From positions 24,548 to 88,547 of the forward strand of contig JANQRB010000028.1 in NCBI GenBank assembly GCA_028284775.1: DNA of 64,000 nucleotides, written 5' to 3'. The stretch comes from Candidatus Kapaibacterium sp. GTDB lineage: Bacteria; Bacteroidota; Ignavibacteria; Kapaibacteriales; UBA7675. Positions 36,992-46,942 of this stretch are shown one piece after another (position 1 is the first letter of the stretch; each line of letters opens with the position of its first letter). Made by a program: the position numbers and the translations under genes. The notes under the pieces were generated by a model. That model ran no database searches and was not told where the DNA came from. It saw only the letters and a program-made list of their open reading frames with translations.

Positions 36992-38248
36992 TCATCTAAG
37001 TACAAGAAGAGAACCCGCCGCCGCCCTTTTTCCGTTTAGCGAGAGCGAATAGAAATAGCTGCCGTTCGCCAGAGCGCGACAATCCAGGTTCATTTGCTGC
37101 AATCCGGCATTCAGAGTGCCTTCGAGCGCTGTCAGCACGATCCGGCCATGAGCATTGATTATATGCAATGCCACCTGCCCGGGTCTGGCAAGGCGGAACT
37201 GCAGACGTACATGGTCCAGAACCGGGAAAGGCTCAATTTCTTCGATTGCGAGCGCTGCATCGTGAACAGCATCTTCACCAAGCGCCGTTAAGCGCGTCAG
37301 TACAAAGGCTTCGTTCGTCCTGACGGGCGCCAGACCGGCAATGGAACCGCCCCCGATAACAAAGATAGTATCGCCCAGCGTTGCGGCTCCCATTCCGTGC
37401 CGGGGGCTGGGCATGGCGGTCATTTGTTGCCAGGTCCCGCTTGAGGGATCGTAAGCTTCGTTCTGATCGAAGACAGCGGGAATCTCACCGCCAAAGACAA
37501 AAAGGCGCTCCTGGAGTGCCGCTGCCGCCAATCCGCCGCGGGCCGTCGGCATCGGCGGCAGCTCGTACCAGCGGTCACCGGCGGGCGAATATGCTTCAAG
37601 AACGTCTGTGTTGACCAGGCCCTGACCGGCAAGGCGTGCCCGGCCGCCCACCACGTAAATAAGCGAATCGAGCCTGGCGGCCGCCAGATGTTCCCGCGCT
37701 GTCGGCATCGGAGGCAGCGCTTCCCAGGTATCGGTTCCGGGATCATAGACTAACGCGTCGGCGGTGGCAACCCTGCTACTCGTGCCGCCAAACACATAAA
37801 TGCGACCGTCGAACTCGACCGCTATATGGCCGCCGCGCGGTCTCGGCAAGGGACTCCTCTCCCGCCATTCATCTTCTGTTGCATCGTATGCGTACACGCG
37901 GTCGCTCTCGCTAAAGGCAAAGTCGGTATAACCGCCAATGACATACAGCGTCCCTCTCACCGCCGCCATGCCGGTGTGATGCAAACGCTGCGGCAGCGGA
38001 GCGATCTCGGACCAGCTGTCCGTCGCGGGATCATAAACTTCTACTAATTCTGAGACGCGGCGGTCTGATGTCAATCCGCCGGGAACATATATTTTGCCGT
38101 TTACCACAGCTAAGGGATACTCCTGGCGGCTGCTCGGCATGGGCGCGCGGTTTAACCAGATACCACGCTCTTCGGACTGGGCCAGGGCGGGCTGAATCAT
38201 GACAGAGGCAAGTAATTGAAAGATCATCAAGCAGATTAATTTGCGCAC
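36992..38248 (-). CDS. Exported kelch-repeat protein with T9SS sorting domain
   Basis: About 418 residues from GTG 38248, chosen because a signal peptide follows (RKLICLMIFQLLASVMIQPA); ATG 38296 is possible. At least five kelch repeats follow, with conserved patterns such as GKIYVPGG, GTLYVIGGYTD, GRIYVFGG, SLIYVVGGRA and RLFVFGGEI, each after a paired YDPATDSW-type turn. They should form a beta-propeller. The last 80 residues are a T9SS sorting domain: a beta-strand block (LQFRLARPGQVALHIINAHG) that ends in NGSYFYSLSLNGKRAAAG. Probably a secreted or surface binding protein, ligand unknown. Confidence 0.85.
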   Translation of the reverse strand: MRKLICLMIFQLLASVMIQPALAQSEERGIWLNRAPMPSSRQEYPLAVVNGKIYVPGGLTSDRRVSELVEVYDPATDSWSEIAPLPQRLHHTGMAAVRGTLYVIGGYTDFAFSESDRVYAYDATEDEWRERSPLPRPRGGHIAVEFDGRIYVFGGTSSRVATADALVYDPGTDTWEALPPMPTAREHLAAARLDSLIYVVGGRARLAGQGLVNTDVLEAYSPAGDRWYELPPMPTARGGLAAAALQERLFVFGGEIPAVFDQNEAYDPSSGTWQQMTAMPSPRHGMGAATLGDTIFVIGGGSIAGLAPVRTNEAFVLTRLTALGEDAVHDAALAIEEIEPFPVLDHVRLQFRLARPGQVALHIINAHGRIVLTALEGTLNAGLQQMNLDCRALANGSYFYSLSLNGKRAAAGSLLVLR

Positions 38249-38576
38249 AAAATCACCGCATTCGTATTTGATTCCCGGTTTTGCGTAAGCAGTCATACAA
38301 AGTGCCGGATGACGACAAAAGTTCCCATGGAAAATCCACAAGCGAAATTGCGGCGTCACGGCAAGAAGGCGCATTTGCTGATTAGTCCGTGAACAAGATC
38401 TCTTTCAGGCCGCTGACGTCATTTCTGGAGAGCAAGGGCTGCCGATTTCCGACCAAGGGCTCCTTCGCAAAAAAATGATCACGAATGCGTCGCACACTCG
38501 ATGCTCTGAAAGCCGGTCAATATTGTTCACCCGGCCTCGGAGCTGGCAGGATCATCGCCCAGTCATAGTAAGCGCT
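38249..38576. other. Intergenic region upstream of the kelch-repeat gene
   Basis: About 330 bases between the kelch gene start and the end of the upstream GNAT gene, both on the minus strand. No credible gene or repeat; it presumably holds the promoter of the kelch-repeat gene. Confidence 0.5.
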
Positions 38577-39038
38577 CTATCCAGCCTGCAGATCGATTTC
38601 AAGCAGGGGCAGATAGCGCCCGGCTATGCTCGCTGACGATTGCAGGCCGATGAGCCTGGAGCCGCAGGCAAGATAAAATCCGAGCGCATTGGGATCGCCC
38701 TGGATCAGCATGCGACTGAAGCCCTGGTATTTGGCCTCGCGGCAGGCCAGGGTCATCAGAATGCGACCGTAACCCTTGCCGATGTCCTCTGGCTCCACAA
38801 AAAGAAAGCTCAACTCAGCCCGATCAGCCGAATCCGGCTCGAAGGCACAAAAGCCCTTTATCCGCCCGCCGGACTCGAGCAGATAAACCGAATTCTCGGC
38901 AACAAAGGTATTCGAGACAGTTAGCTCTGACCTGCAGGATTCCATAAATTTCGCCGAATAGCCCCAATGTGCTTTCGAGCGCAGGGCGAGTGCGCTGAGG
39001 GCTTCGGTATCCTGTGGTTGGGCGCGACGTAGTTTCAT
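38577..39038 (-). CDS. GNAT-family N-acetyltransferase
   Basis: A 153-residue single GNAT domain. LRRAQPQDTEALSALALRSK opens the fold, RIKGFCAFE is strand 4, ELSFLFVEPEDIGKGYGRIL contains the acetyl-CoA pyrophosphate loop (GKGYG), and RMLIQGDPNALGFYLACGSR closes it. The acceptor is unknown. ATG 39038 begins the domain, though no strong ribosome site precedes it. It is a single-gene unit. Confidence 0.9.
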   Translation of the reverse strand: MKLRRAQPQDTEALSALALRSKAHWGYSAKFMESCRSELTVSNTFVAENSVYLLESGGRIKGFCAFEPDSADRAELSFLFVEPEDIGKGYGRILMTLACREAKYQGFSRMLIQGDPNALGFYLACGSRLIGLQSSASIAGRYLPLLEIDLQAG

Positions 39039-39176
39039 GGAGACTGTTCTTGTTTGTCAATGCCGGGTTTAACGAATCTGTTAACCGGCTGATACAAATT
39101 CTTCTCTACGGGAGAGTACGGACAATGCGAATCGCCATGGTAAACAAAGCCGGATCGGCGTCTATCGTGACCGCTT

Positions 39177-39743
39177 TCAGGCATCCGCCGACCGCCAGGC
39201 AAAGTGATAAAGACCGCTGTTCACTTCCGTCAGCGTACCGGCAAAATCGAGACGAAAACTGTGATTGTATTCAGTCTCGAAATACACGCAGCCGTCAGCG
39301 TCATCCGGGTGAAGGTAAAACATTAATCGTTGATTGGGAAAACGTCCATCGAAAAAACGGGTGTCGCGCTCACTGGTACAGAAGCCAAAAACTTGTACCT
39401 CGTCGGCCGGATCGAAAGAATAGTGGAGGTAGTTGATCAGATGATAAAAACTCTCGAAGCTGATGTCATCCGGAAACAGGATCAGGTGCTCGCGCTCGTG
39501 CTCTTCCCTGATAAGAGCGTTAAACTCCGGCGACAGAGTCTCGCCGGAGTCAGTCACAAAATCGTTCAGGGCTTCTTGCAGCTCCGTCCAGTCGGTGCCT
39601 CGCAGCTCGATCAATTTATCATTGGCCGGATTGGGGATGAAGGAATTGTCAACAGGACGGAGGCGCGGCCTGCGGTCCCACTGTTTTTCCGCCCAGATGT
39701 AGAAAGCGAGAAGTGTTAGCGCGATTAACAGTGCTGCAATCAT
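39177..39743 (-). CDS. Membrane-anchored protein of unknown function
   Basis: A protein of 188 residues from ATG 39743, which has GGAG nine bases upstream (an ATG at 39752 overlaps that site). One N-terminal transmembrane helix (IAALLIALTLLAFYIWAEKQ) is followed by a soluble domain of alternating strands and helices, with an acidic patch EEHEREHLILFPDD. I do not recognise the family. The single anchor without a signal cleavage site suggests a bitopic inner-membrane protein whose soluble part may face either side. No functional link to YchF or the GNAT neighbour is evident. Confidence 0.65.
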   Translation of the reverse strand: MIAALLIALTLLAFYIWAEKQWDRRPRLRPVDNSFIPNPANDKLIELRGTDWTELQEALNDFVTDSGETLSPEFNALIREEHEREHLILFPDDISFESFYHLINYLHYSFDPADEVQVFGFCTSERDTRFFDGRFPNQRLMFYLHPDDADGCVYFETEYNHSFRLDFAGTLTEVNSGLYHFAWRSADA

Positions 39744-39811
39744 TGTCAACATCTCCGCAGAGCGGTCGGCTCGGGACGGCGGGGCGCTGCAGTTGTGCTC
39801 TGTCCGTCCGC

Positions 39812-40882
39812 TTACACACTAAAACGGATATTGAGGATATCGCCGTCCTGCACGACATACTCCTTGCCTTCCAGACGAAAGAGGCCTTTGTCTTTAACGT
39901 CCTTTTCCGCTCCATGAACGACAAGATCATTATAGCTAAAACACTCGGCCCGAATAAAGCCGCGCGCCAGATCGGAGTGGATAGCACCCGCCGCCGCGAC
40001 AGCCGAATCGCCGCGATAGATATTCCAGGCGCGCACCTCGTCGGAGCCGACGGTAAAGAAATTGATATAGCCCATCAGCTCATGAGCGAAAGTCGTCAGC
40101 CGCGCCTGCGCCGACTCCTTGATACCCATGTCTTCCATAAAGACTTGTGCTTCTTCGGGATCTTCAAGCGCCGCCAGCTCCATTTCGAATTTGCCCGCGA
40201 ACTCGATGACAGGGTGAAGGGCTTCGATCTGTCCCAGCAGGTCCGCGTTCTGCCGAAAGCGTCCTTCATCGGAATTGAGAATGATCATCACCGGTTTAAG
40301 CGTCAGAAACTGAAAACCGCGGATAGCCTTTTCTTCCTGCTCACTCAGCTCAAGCGTACGTAAGGGCTGGTTGTCATTCAGACCTTCGGACACTTTTTGC
40401 AGCACTTTGAGTTCCAGCTCAAGCGCGGGTGTCTTGCGACCGCGTTTGATGTCCGCCTCCACGCGCTCGAGTCGTTTTTCGGCGATAATTAGGTCGGAGA
40501 GCAGCAGTTCATCGTCCAGTTTGTGAACATCCTGCAGGGGGCTGGCTGCGCCCAGCAGGTCGTCGTCGAAGTTACGGATAACCAGCCCGAGTGCGTCGGT
40601 ATTCTTGATCAGGGCCATTGCCGTGCTGCTGAAGAGACCTTCTTTGGCCGATCCTTCCTGCATCCCCACAAAGTCGATGAACTTGACCGTGGCATAGACG
40701 GTCTTCTTCGGCTGGTACATTTCCGCGAGGCGCGTTACGCGCTCGTCCATCACATCCACGACTGCCAGGTTTGGCTCGGCCTTGGGATTGGCGTAGGCGG
40801 TCACTTCCGCTTCAGCCTTCGTCAAGGCATTGAATACCGTCGTTTTGCCGGCGTTCGGCAGTCCGATAAGTCCGATTTCCAT
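39812..40882 (-). CDS. ychF: Redox-regulated ATPase YchF (Obg-like)
   Basis: A protein of 356 residues. It is the highly conserved YchF/OLA1 ribosome-associated P-loop ATPase: the G1 loop GLPNAGKTTVFNAL at residues 6-19, G3-like FVGMQEGSAKEG, an N-x-x-E motif (NSDEG) in place of the GTP-specific NKxD, and a C-terminal TGS domain ending VQDGDILNIRFSV. It is involved in translation and stress, including oxidative stress. The open frame extends to 41002, but the P-loop starts directly at ATG 40882. It is the best housekeeping marker in the window for placing the organism. Confidence 0.95.
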   Translation of the reverse strand: MEIGLIGLPNAGKTTVFNALTKAEAEVTAYANPKAEPNLAVVDVMDERVTRLAEMYQPKKTVYATVKFIDFVGMQEGSAKEGLFSSTAMALIKNTDALGLVIRNFDDDLLGAASPLQDVHKLDDELLLSDLIIAEKRLERVEADIKRGRKTPALELELKVLQKVSEGLNDNQPLRTLELSEQEEKAIRGFQFLTLKPVMIILNSDEGRFRQNADLLGQIEALHPVIEFAGKFEMELAALEDPEEAQVFMEDMGIKESAQARLTTFAHELMGYINFFTVGSDEVRAWNIYRGDSAVAAAGAIHSDLARGFIRAECFSYNDLVVHGAEKDVKDKGLFRLEGKEYVVQDGDILNIRFSV

Positions 40883-41378
40883 CCAGTGTCTACCCTTGTA
40901 TAACGATGTGTGAAAACGGCGCGCCCACAAAATACCGAGCCGCCAGCGGCACGCCATCACCGGCTCCGCTACAAAAGTAGAAACTTGCGCCGAGGGCGGC
41001 AAGTATTCCTGTTGCGGCGGCGTAATGGATTAATGGCTCTGTCGTATCGTTGCCGCTGCGGGACAGACGGGATCTCACCCTTCGAACAAACCTGCATTCA
41101 AGAACGCCGGCCTGTCGTAATTGAATGCTCCCGGCACTTCTCCGGTCGTAAAATTCGGTTTCAGTATTTCAATGAGTTTTTGTTCCCGATGACCCGGCAC
41201 CTTCCAGCTCGTAAAATTCGGTCTTAATATTTCAATGAGTTTTTTTTCTCAGTGATATGGAATAATCATCGCAGCGGCATTTGTCAGATATGCGGATAGT
41301 ACAACGAGATTATCGCCATCCAGCTTTGCTGTACGTTCAAATCCGCATCAATGAGAAACACTATCATGAGGTAATGGT
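40883..41378. other. Divergent intergenic region with a direct repeat
   Basis: About 500 bases between YchF and the giant protease gene. It holds the 56-base imperfect direct repeat listed separately and otherwise shows no gene. It should contain both divergent promoters. Confidence 0.5.
41130..41248 (+). repeat. Imperfect 56-base direct repeat upstream of the protease gene
   Basis: Copy 1 (41130-41185) and copy 2 (41193-41248) share CCCGGCAC, then CGTAAAATTCGGT, then ATTTCAATGAGTTTTT, differing mainly in the middle of each segment; the period is 63. A weaker third resemblance lies just upstream (about 41113-41136). The repeat is about 130 bases before the start of the giant T9SS protease gene, so it may be a regulatory site pair or part of a dispersed element. 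Confidence 0.7.
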
Positions 41379-44300
41379 ATGTATGTCGGAATGAACTCAA
41401 AACTGACTGCCGTAACGCTGCTAATCTGTTGTGCAGCTCTGAGCGCTCTGTACGGACAATTCGATCCAGCAATGCAGCCGGGAACGACTCTGGTGGACAT
41501 CGGTTCTTCGCCGGAGAAAGTGCACAGCAACGGTTCTGACGCCCGTCAGCAACGCGATGACAAACACCGCCTGGGCTGGCAATATCATTTGTTTAAGCTT
41601 AACATTCCTCTGGCCTGGAATCTGAGTAACGGCCGCGAAGAGATCATAATCGGCTTTGATGATGACTTCGTTGCTACGAGTTGGATTTCCGACACTCAGT
41701 TCACAGCGGAAGACATACTTGAATACATCATCTATGATATGGAGCATCCGGACTTAGTGTGGAAAAAAAATCTGCCGGGCGCCACTGGTAACTTCCGTTG
41801 GATCACCCACCCCTTCCTTTACACTAGCACGCATCCCAATCACATTTTTGCGACGCAGGAGCAGGGCGCTTCCAATTTTGACTTCGGGACACAAAACAAA
41901 TTTTGGGATGGAACCTGTGCCCTTTATGGCGGTCCTGGACATGGTTACGGCATTTTTTCCGTCGCGCTTGCTCTGGCGAACGGCACGGGAATGGTCGGCA
42001 TAGCGCCTGAATGTTCGGGCTTTGCGACGAGTTTCAAATCGTTCAACTATCACAACATCGATGTCGATCCCCAGATCGGGGGCGTTCAGGTACCGGACGT
42101 CTGGAGCACATCTTATCTCGGTTCGCCGGACGAAAAAGAACGCTTTCGCAGCGCAATCGACGCGGGCGTGGTAGTGGTCGCCGCCACCGGCAATGGAATG
42201 GAACACTATTCACAGATTTTTTCGCCTTCGAATTGCGCAGATGCGCCGGGGCAGCGCAATTACGGATCTGTTGCGCCCAGAGCGGTGTATCCTGCCGCCT
42301 TTGCCTGGGCCGATCCCAACAATCCGAATAAAGACATTAAAGTAATCGCGGTCGGCATAGTGAATGAGGGTGAATACATAGGGCCGACCTGCGCATACAA
42401 CGGTGAAGGAGGGGAAACATTTCCCAAGAACTTCAACTACTCTCCGGGCCGCACGAAATTTTCAACGGACGGAGCTGCAGAACGGGAACGCCAGCAAGAG
42501 TTTGCTTTTGTCGATCTGGTGGTCTACAATAATGATCTCGTTGCTTTCACTATCGGTCGGGATCCTGCAACATCGCCGGAGTATCGCCAGGGGGATGGCG
42601 TCACCTCGCGCGCATCGCCGCAAGTAAGCGGCACTGTTGCGCTGATGCGCTCGATTAACAAGTACCTGAGCAGCGACGGTTCACAGCCGACCGACCTGGC
42701 GGACGTCCAGCGCAATGCATACAAAATTCTGACCTTCACGGCGCGCAAAGTGCTGGATGCCGGAGTAGGCACGAATCCCGAGGACCGTTGGTACATCGAT
42801 TGGGGTAGAAATATTAACGCCTTGCTGCCCGGACACCCATGCTGGAATGAAGCTGATTTTCTCGATAACGACAATCCGCCGAAAAGAACGCTGCCTGACG
42901 ACTATCCCGTCAGTGAAGCCTCCCAAACTGCTCCCGCCGATTTTGAATACAGCGTTGCGCTTAACGGCAACAATCCGATCGATCCCTTGCAACGCTCCTG
43001 GTCGCCACGATTCGGTTTCGGCATAATGGACAGTTATCGTGCAGTGGCGCATGCCATCATCGACAAAGGTGACTTCGAATACACGGCATCGACAACCCTG
43101 GCACCAAGCGGTAACTCGCAGAACGATGAAGGGCGTCACCTGATCCATTTCGGCTCCCGAACGCTTCAGGGAGCAAACGTCGTTAATGTACTGGAACAGG
43201 GCGGCCGCAGCTTTCCCGGCGGCGCAAACTACGCTAACAATCATGGCGAGACGCGTATTAATGCTCCCGGCGGAACGGGCATCGATATCAACATACCCGC
43301 TAATACTACGACGGCCATTGACGGCATCCTCTGGCAGACCGCTGTTAGCAAGCGCCATAACAGAATCGTGACACAAGCCGACGGCAAGATTTTGATTTCA
43401 GGGTACCTGGAAGACATTGAGCTTGTCGGCAATCTGGAAGTCGGCGACCTGGAAGTTCATCAGCCCGATCCGCAGTCCGGCGCCGAGGCGGGACTGAGGC
43501 TCAATGGAAGCAATGCCGCTATTTTCGGTGATGTGAAGTTGTTGCAACATTCACGCATCAAATTGGACGCCGGGATGATGACAGTCCGGCCCGGCGGTTC
43601 AATCGAGCTGCGCGGCGACAATGACCTCGTTGTTGAAAACGGCGCCACCTTAATCATGGAGTATCCCTCCCGTATCACCGGCGACGCCGCTCGCAAAGTG
43701 TTGATAAGAAGTGGCGGACGCCTGTTAATTAAACAAAAGCCTTCCAGTGACGATCAGTGGCAGACGGAAATTCTCTGCCGCCTGGATGTGGATGCCGGCG
43801 GCATTCTGGAAATCGAAGACCATGCCTTTGTGCGATTTGCAGATATCTCGCTTGCCGACCCGACTAATGACGTAGTCTTCGGCCCTGAATATCAGGCACG
43901 CATCGATGTCGACTCGCCCTTTCTTTTCGGCAACGGTCAGACAGAAATTTACGGCAATTGGACTATCGGCAGCAACCTCATATTATCGCAGCCGACCTAT
44001 ACCCTTAAACCTTCGGGATCGATCCGACTGGGAACCAACACCCTGACGATTGCCGGCGGGACGACCCTTGAGATGGAATATCCATCCAGCATTGTCGGCG
44101 ATCAGGCGGCGCGTTTAATAGTGGAAAACGGCGCTACTCTGCATATCAAGTATGTGGCCGACTTTCCATCCAGCGGCCGGTTCGCTCCAACGCGCCTCCA
44201 GGTGCCGGGGCTATACGTTGAAAGCGGCGGCACAATCATTGTCGATCAAAACGCAAGGGTTGAATTTCAACACTTCGACATTGATCGCGCCGCTACGTTT

Positions 44301-46469
44301 TTCGCTAAGCCCGGCGCACACATAATTCTTGCGGAAAGCACGAACTACGTCTGTGACGGTCGTTTCATCGTCGATGTCAGCGATGCGGGACAGCCGCGCG
44401 TAAGTTTCAGCGGTCCTTCGGCTTGTAACCTGCCCACAAACCTGGCGCGCCTTCACTGCCGTGTGAACGGCAAATACGAAGAGGACGATATCAACCAGTC
44501 TTATCTCCAGTTGCAATATGCCGACTTCAGCAATGTGATAGTTGAGGTGGGTAGTATTCCTGTTGCTCCCGTTCGGTCTTGCAGCTTTGGCACCAGCCGC
44601 AAGCTGGCCGCCGCGAGTGGAATTGCCGTTCCGGCGCTCTTCAAAATCAATTTCCGTTTAAGCAATCGCGATCGGCTGGCTCTCGAACGGCAAAAGGGAC
44701 TTTACCCCGGCAATGTTCAATTCATTGATTGCCACTTCTCTGATTCCGATGGCGACCTTGATGTTGATTTCGACCGCAACAATGATGACTATCCAATTGG
44801 CGGCATCATGACGCAGAGTCTTGTTTTTGTCGATGTTGAAGGATGTACATTCGACTATGTATCGCATGCCTTAAACTCGATGAACTCCTTATATCTGGTG
44901 ACCTTCAAAGACAACGTTGTCAACACCTGCAACTACGGATTACACGACGAAGGATCCGCTGTCCTTTATTGCGGCAATGTCTTAAACAAAGTCGAATTCG
45001 GTTCGGCTTTCAGCGATTCGCGTGTCAGCGGTGTGTATGACAATACGTTTAATGTTGTCGGACGCGGTATTCGCACCGCCGGTGGTCCACGGCTCAACGT
45101 ACGCAACAACGTGTTTGTCAATTACGCAGCCGGCATATTCAGTGACGGACGGACCGAGCTGTCGATGACCAATGACGCGGATGGGACAATCAACGGCTTT
45201 AACGATTTTATCCTGGAGAATAAAAACGATCTGAAAGACGTTGAGTTTTTACAGCCTGAACTTCAAGACGGTCAACTTGTTCGGCGTACGAACACCAGCC
45301 GTGACATCGAGTTTTTTCCGATGTGCGAGAACCAGCCGAGCTGTCCGAATAACATCATTCTAGAGTGCGGCTTCAATATGTTTGGCTTCTTTAGCCGGCA
45401 CCATCTGATAAACCTCAGCGCAGATCCCGCACCCGGTATAGAGGTTACAATCAATGTCGATCACAATCAATGGAATAATGACAATCCTTTGTTTAGCGTC
45501 CGTCTCGATGAACCCGACTCCTACATCATCCCGGACGGCACGGTGATTGACGAAGAGCGCAGCACATTTCGTAACTGCTCCGTTGAGCACAGCGAATTGC
45601 TGGATTGTAATATAAGCGGAATTATCGGGGGACGCTGCGATCCCGACGCGCATCGCAATATCGGCAAATGGACGGAATTCGATTTGAGTCAGTTGCCGAT
45701 ATTAGATGCGGCCTACTGGGACGCCCGTGCACAGATGACGAACCCGACCGTAACCGAAAACTGCCGCCGAACCAAGATGTTCGACGCGCTGGAATCTGCA
45801 ACTTTGATCGATTTGAACGAGTCGCACCTGCGGCCTTTATTAACCGAATATCAGACTATCTCTGTTGAATCAACGGCGTCGGTGTCACTGAAAGCGACGG
45901 CGCTGACACTAAAAGGCGAAGTTCACGAGCGCTTGAACGAATCCTCCGCTGCCATCAGCGTGTACACTCAGGTACTTACACTTTACCAGAATGAGATTGA
46001 ATCGTTCCCGGCCGCCTGGCGTTTACAGCAGTTGATGGCGGAGCAGGACTTTGCCGACTACGGCGAAGAATACTATCAGGCCCTTGCCGATCGGCAAAAC
46101 CGTGTCCTCGTCGATATGCGCAACATATCGATGACGGGCGGCGGCGCTATTAACAAACGCAACAATGGCATTTTGCCGGACCAGAATGCTGCCGCTGTCG
46201 GAGCTCCGCAATTGCAACTCGCGCAGAATGCTCCCAACCCCTTCAGCGAGTCGACAGTTATTCGCTTTACACTGGAGGAGACAGATGCGGTCCGCCTCGT
46301 CGTCACCGACGCACTCGGCAACACCGTAGTCGTTCTGGCAAAGGGTGTTTACCAGGCCGGCAGCCATACACTGCATTTCGAAACAGGTGACCTGGCCAGC
46401 GGCGTCTATCACTATCGACTGGAAACACGGGGACAGGTGCTGAGCAGACACATGCTGATCGCGAAGTGA
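41379..46469 (+). CDS. Giant T9SS-secreted subtilisin-like (S8) serine protease
   Basis: A protein of 1696 residues. The signal peptide (about 1-27: SKLTAVTLLICCAALSALYG) is followed by an S8 peptidase domain with an Asp near 94 (GFDDDF), a His at 188 (GPGHGYGIFSVALAL) and a Ser at 410 (VTSRASPQVSGTVAL), where GTS-x-A-S-P is altered to VTS-R-A-S-P. Residues about 600-1300 are rich in short strand-turn units and read as a parallel beta-helix or similar solenoid. The last 75 residues are a T9SS type A sorting domain (LAQNAPNPFSESTVIRFTLE, ASGVYHYRLETRG). GAGG lies seven bases before ATG 41379. Likely a surface or secreted protease with a long binding region. Confidence 0.85.
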   Translation: MYVGMNSKLTAVTLLICCAALSALYGQFDPAMQPGTTLVDIGSSPEKVHSNGSDARQQRDDKHRLGWQYHLFKLNIPLAWNLSNGREEIIIGFDDDFVATSWISDTQFTAEDILEYIIYDMEHPDLVWKKNLPGATGNFRWITHPFLYTSTHPNHIFATQEQGASNFDFGTQNKFWDGTCALYGGPGHGYGIFSVALALANGTGMVGIAPECSGFATSFKSFNYHNIDVDPQIGGVQVPDVWSTSYLGSPDEKERFRSAIDAGVVVVAATGNGMEHYSQIFSPSNCADAPGQRNYGSVAPRAVYPAAFAWADPNNPNKDIKVIAVGIVNEGEYIGPTCAYNGEGGETFPKNFNYSPGRTKFSTDGAAERERQQEFAFVDLVVYNNDLVAFTIGRDPATSPEYRQGDGVTSRASPQVSGTVALMRSINKYLSSDGSQPTDLADVQRNAYKILTFTARKVLDAGVGTNPEDRWYIDWGRNINALLPGHPCWNEADFLDNDNPPKRTLPDDYPVSEASQTAPADFEYSVALNGNNPIDPLQRSWSPRFGFGIMDSYRAVAHAIIDKGDFEYTASTTLAPSGNSQNDEGRHLIHFGSRTLQGANVVNVLEQGGRSFPGGANYANNHGETRINAPGGTGIDINIPANTTTAIDGILWQTAVSKRHNRIVTQADGKILISGYLEDIELVGNLEVGDLEVHQPDPQSGAEAGLRLNGSNAAIFGDVKLLQHSRIKLDAGMMTVRPGGSIELRGDNDLVVENGATLIMEYPSRITGDAARKVLIRSGGRLLIKQKPSSDDQWQTEILCRLDVDAGGILEIEDHAFVRFADISLADPTNDVVFGPEYQARIDVDSPFLFGNGQTEIYGNWTIGSNLILSQPTYTLKPSGSIRLGTNTLTIAGGTTLEMEYPSSIVGDQAARLIVENGATLHIKYVADFPSSGRFAPTRLQVPGLYVESGGTIIVDQNARVEFQHFDIDRAATFFAKPGAHIILAESTNYVCDGRFIVDVSDAGQPRVSFSGPSACNLPTNLARLHCRVNGKYEEDDINQSYLQLQYADFSNVIVEVGSIPVAPVRSCSFGTSRKLAAASGIAVPALFKINFRLSNRDRLALERQKGLYPGNVQFIDCHFSDSDGDLDVDFDRNNDDYPIGGIMTQSLVFVDVEGCTFDYVSHALNSMNSLYLVTFKDNVVNTCNYGLHDEGSAVLYCGNVLNKVEFGSAFSDSRVSGVYDNTFNVVGRGIRTAGGPRLNVRNNVFVNYAAGIFSDGRTELSMTNDADGTINGFNDFILENKNDLKDVEFLQPELQDGQLVRRTNTSRDIEFFPMCENQPSCPNNIILECGFNMFGFFSRHHLINLSADPAPGIEVTINVDHNQWNNDNPLFSVRLDEPDSYIIPDGTVIDEERSTFRNCSVEHSELLDCNISGIIGGRCDPDAHRNIGKWTEFDLSQLPILDAAYWDARAQMTNPTVTENCRRTKMFDALESATLIDLNESHLRPLLTEYQTISVESTASVSLKATALTLKGEVHERLNESSAAISVYTQVLTLYQNEIESFPAAWRLQQLMAEQDFADYGEEYYQALADRQNRVLVDMRNISMTGGGAINKRNNGILPDQNAAAVGAPQLQLAQNAPNPFSESTVIRFTLEETDAVRLVVTDALGNTVVVLAKGVYQAGSHTLHFETGDLASGVYHYRLETRGQVLSRHMLIAK

Positions 46470-46942
46470 GATTCAATCGCTTTAATTTCTGTCGGCGGAT
46501 TCCGCTAACGGCAAGGTAAGGGTTGTCGGGCGTTCATCGCGGCGGATCCGGTCAGAACAGCGGTGAAGCTCCTATGCTTCACCGCTGCTATTTAAATCCG
46601 GCACATAGATTCGTTTTGTGCAAGCCTTAATTCTTTGCCCAGAAGGGAAAACGAACTGTATGCTCGTAAACCGCGCACCAATCTTCTCTGCCCGCTTCCG
46701 GCGGGCTCGCGCATTAGTTCTAAGTGTTTCGGCTTCAACAATCGGGAATCGTCGGCATGGGCATACGGTGGCTCCGGATCGGCCTCGAGATTTACCATAC
46801 TTGCGAATATTTTCCAGCGTTTTCGAATTTAACAATTCACGACAACACCCGAAATTCGGCGCCACGACGGAGGCGTCCGCGGCCCACTGACTCCGACAAG
46901 GCAGGCGCGACTGTACTACCGCGCCCGCCCAGACAGATCAGG
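46470..46942. other. Intergenic region after the protease gene
   Basis: About 470 bases holding a strong hairpin (46558-46587, listed separately). Overlapping open frames on both strands (up to about 97 codons) look spurious. Confidence 0.5.
46558..46587 (+). terminator. Probable terminator hairpin
   Basis: The perfect 11-bp stem CAGCGGTGAAG / CTTCACCGCTG encloses the loop CTCCTATG. It lies about 90 bases after the protease stop and is followed by CTATTTAAAT, a weak T-tract, so it may be a terminator or a processed 3' end. Confidence 0.55.

Noticed and set aside
40883..41002. Upstream extension of YchF
   Set aside because: The P-loop begins directly after ATG 40882 as in all YchF proteins; the extension is not conserved-looking.
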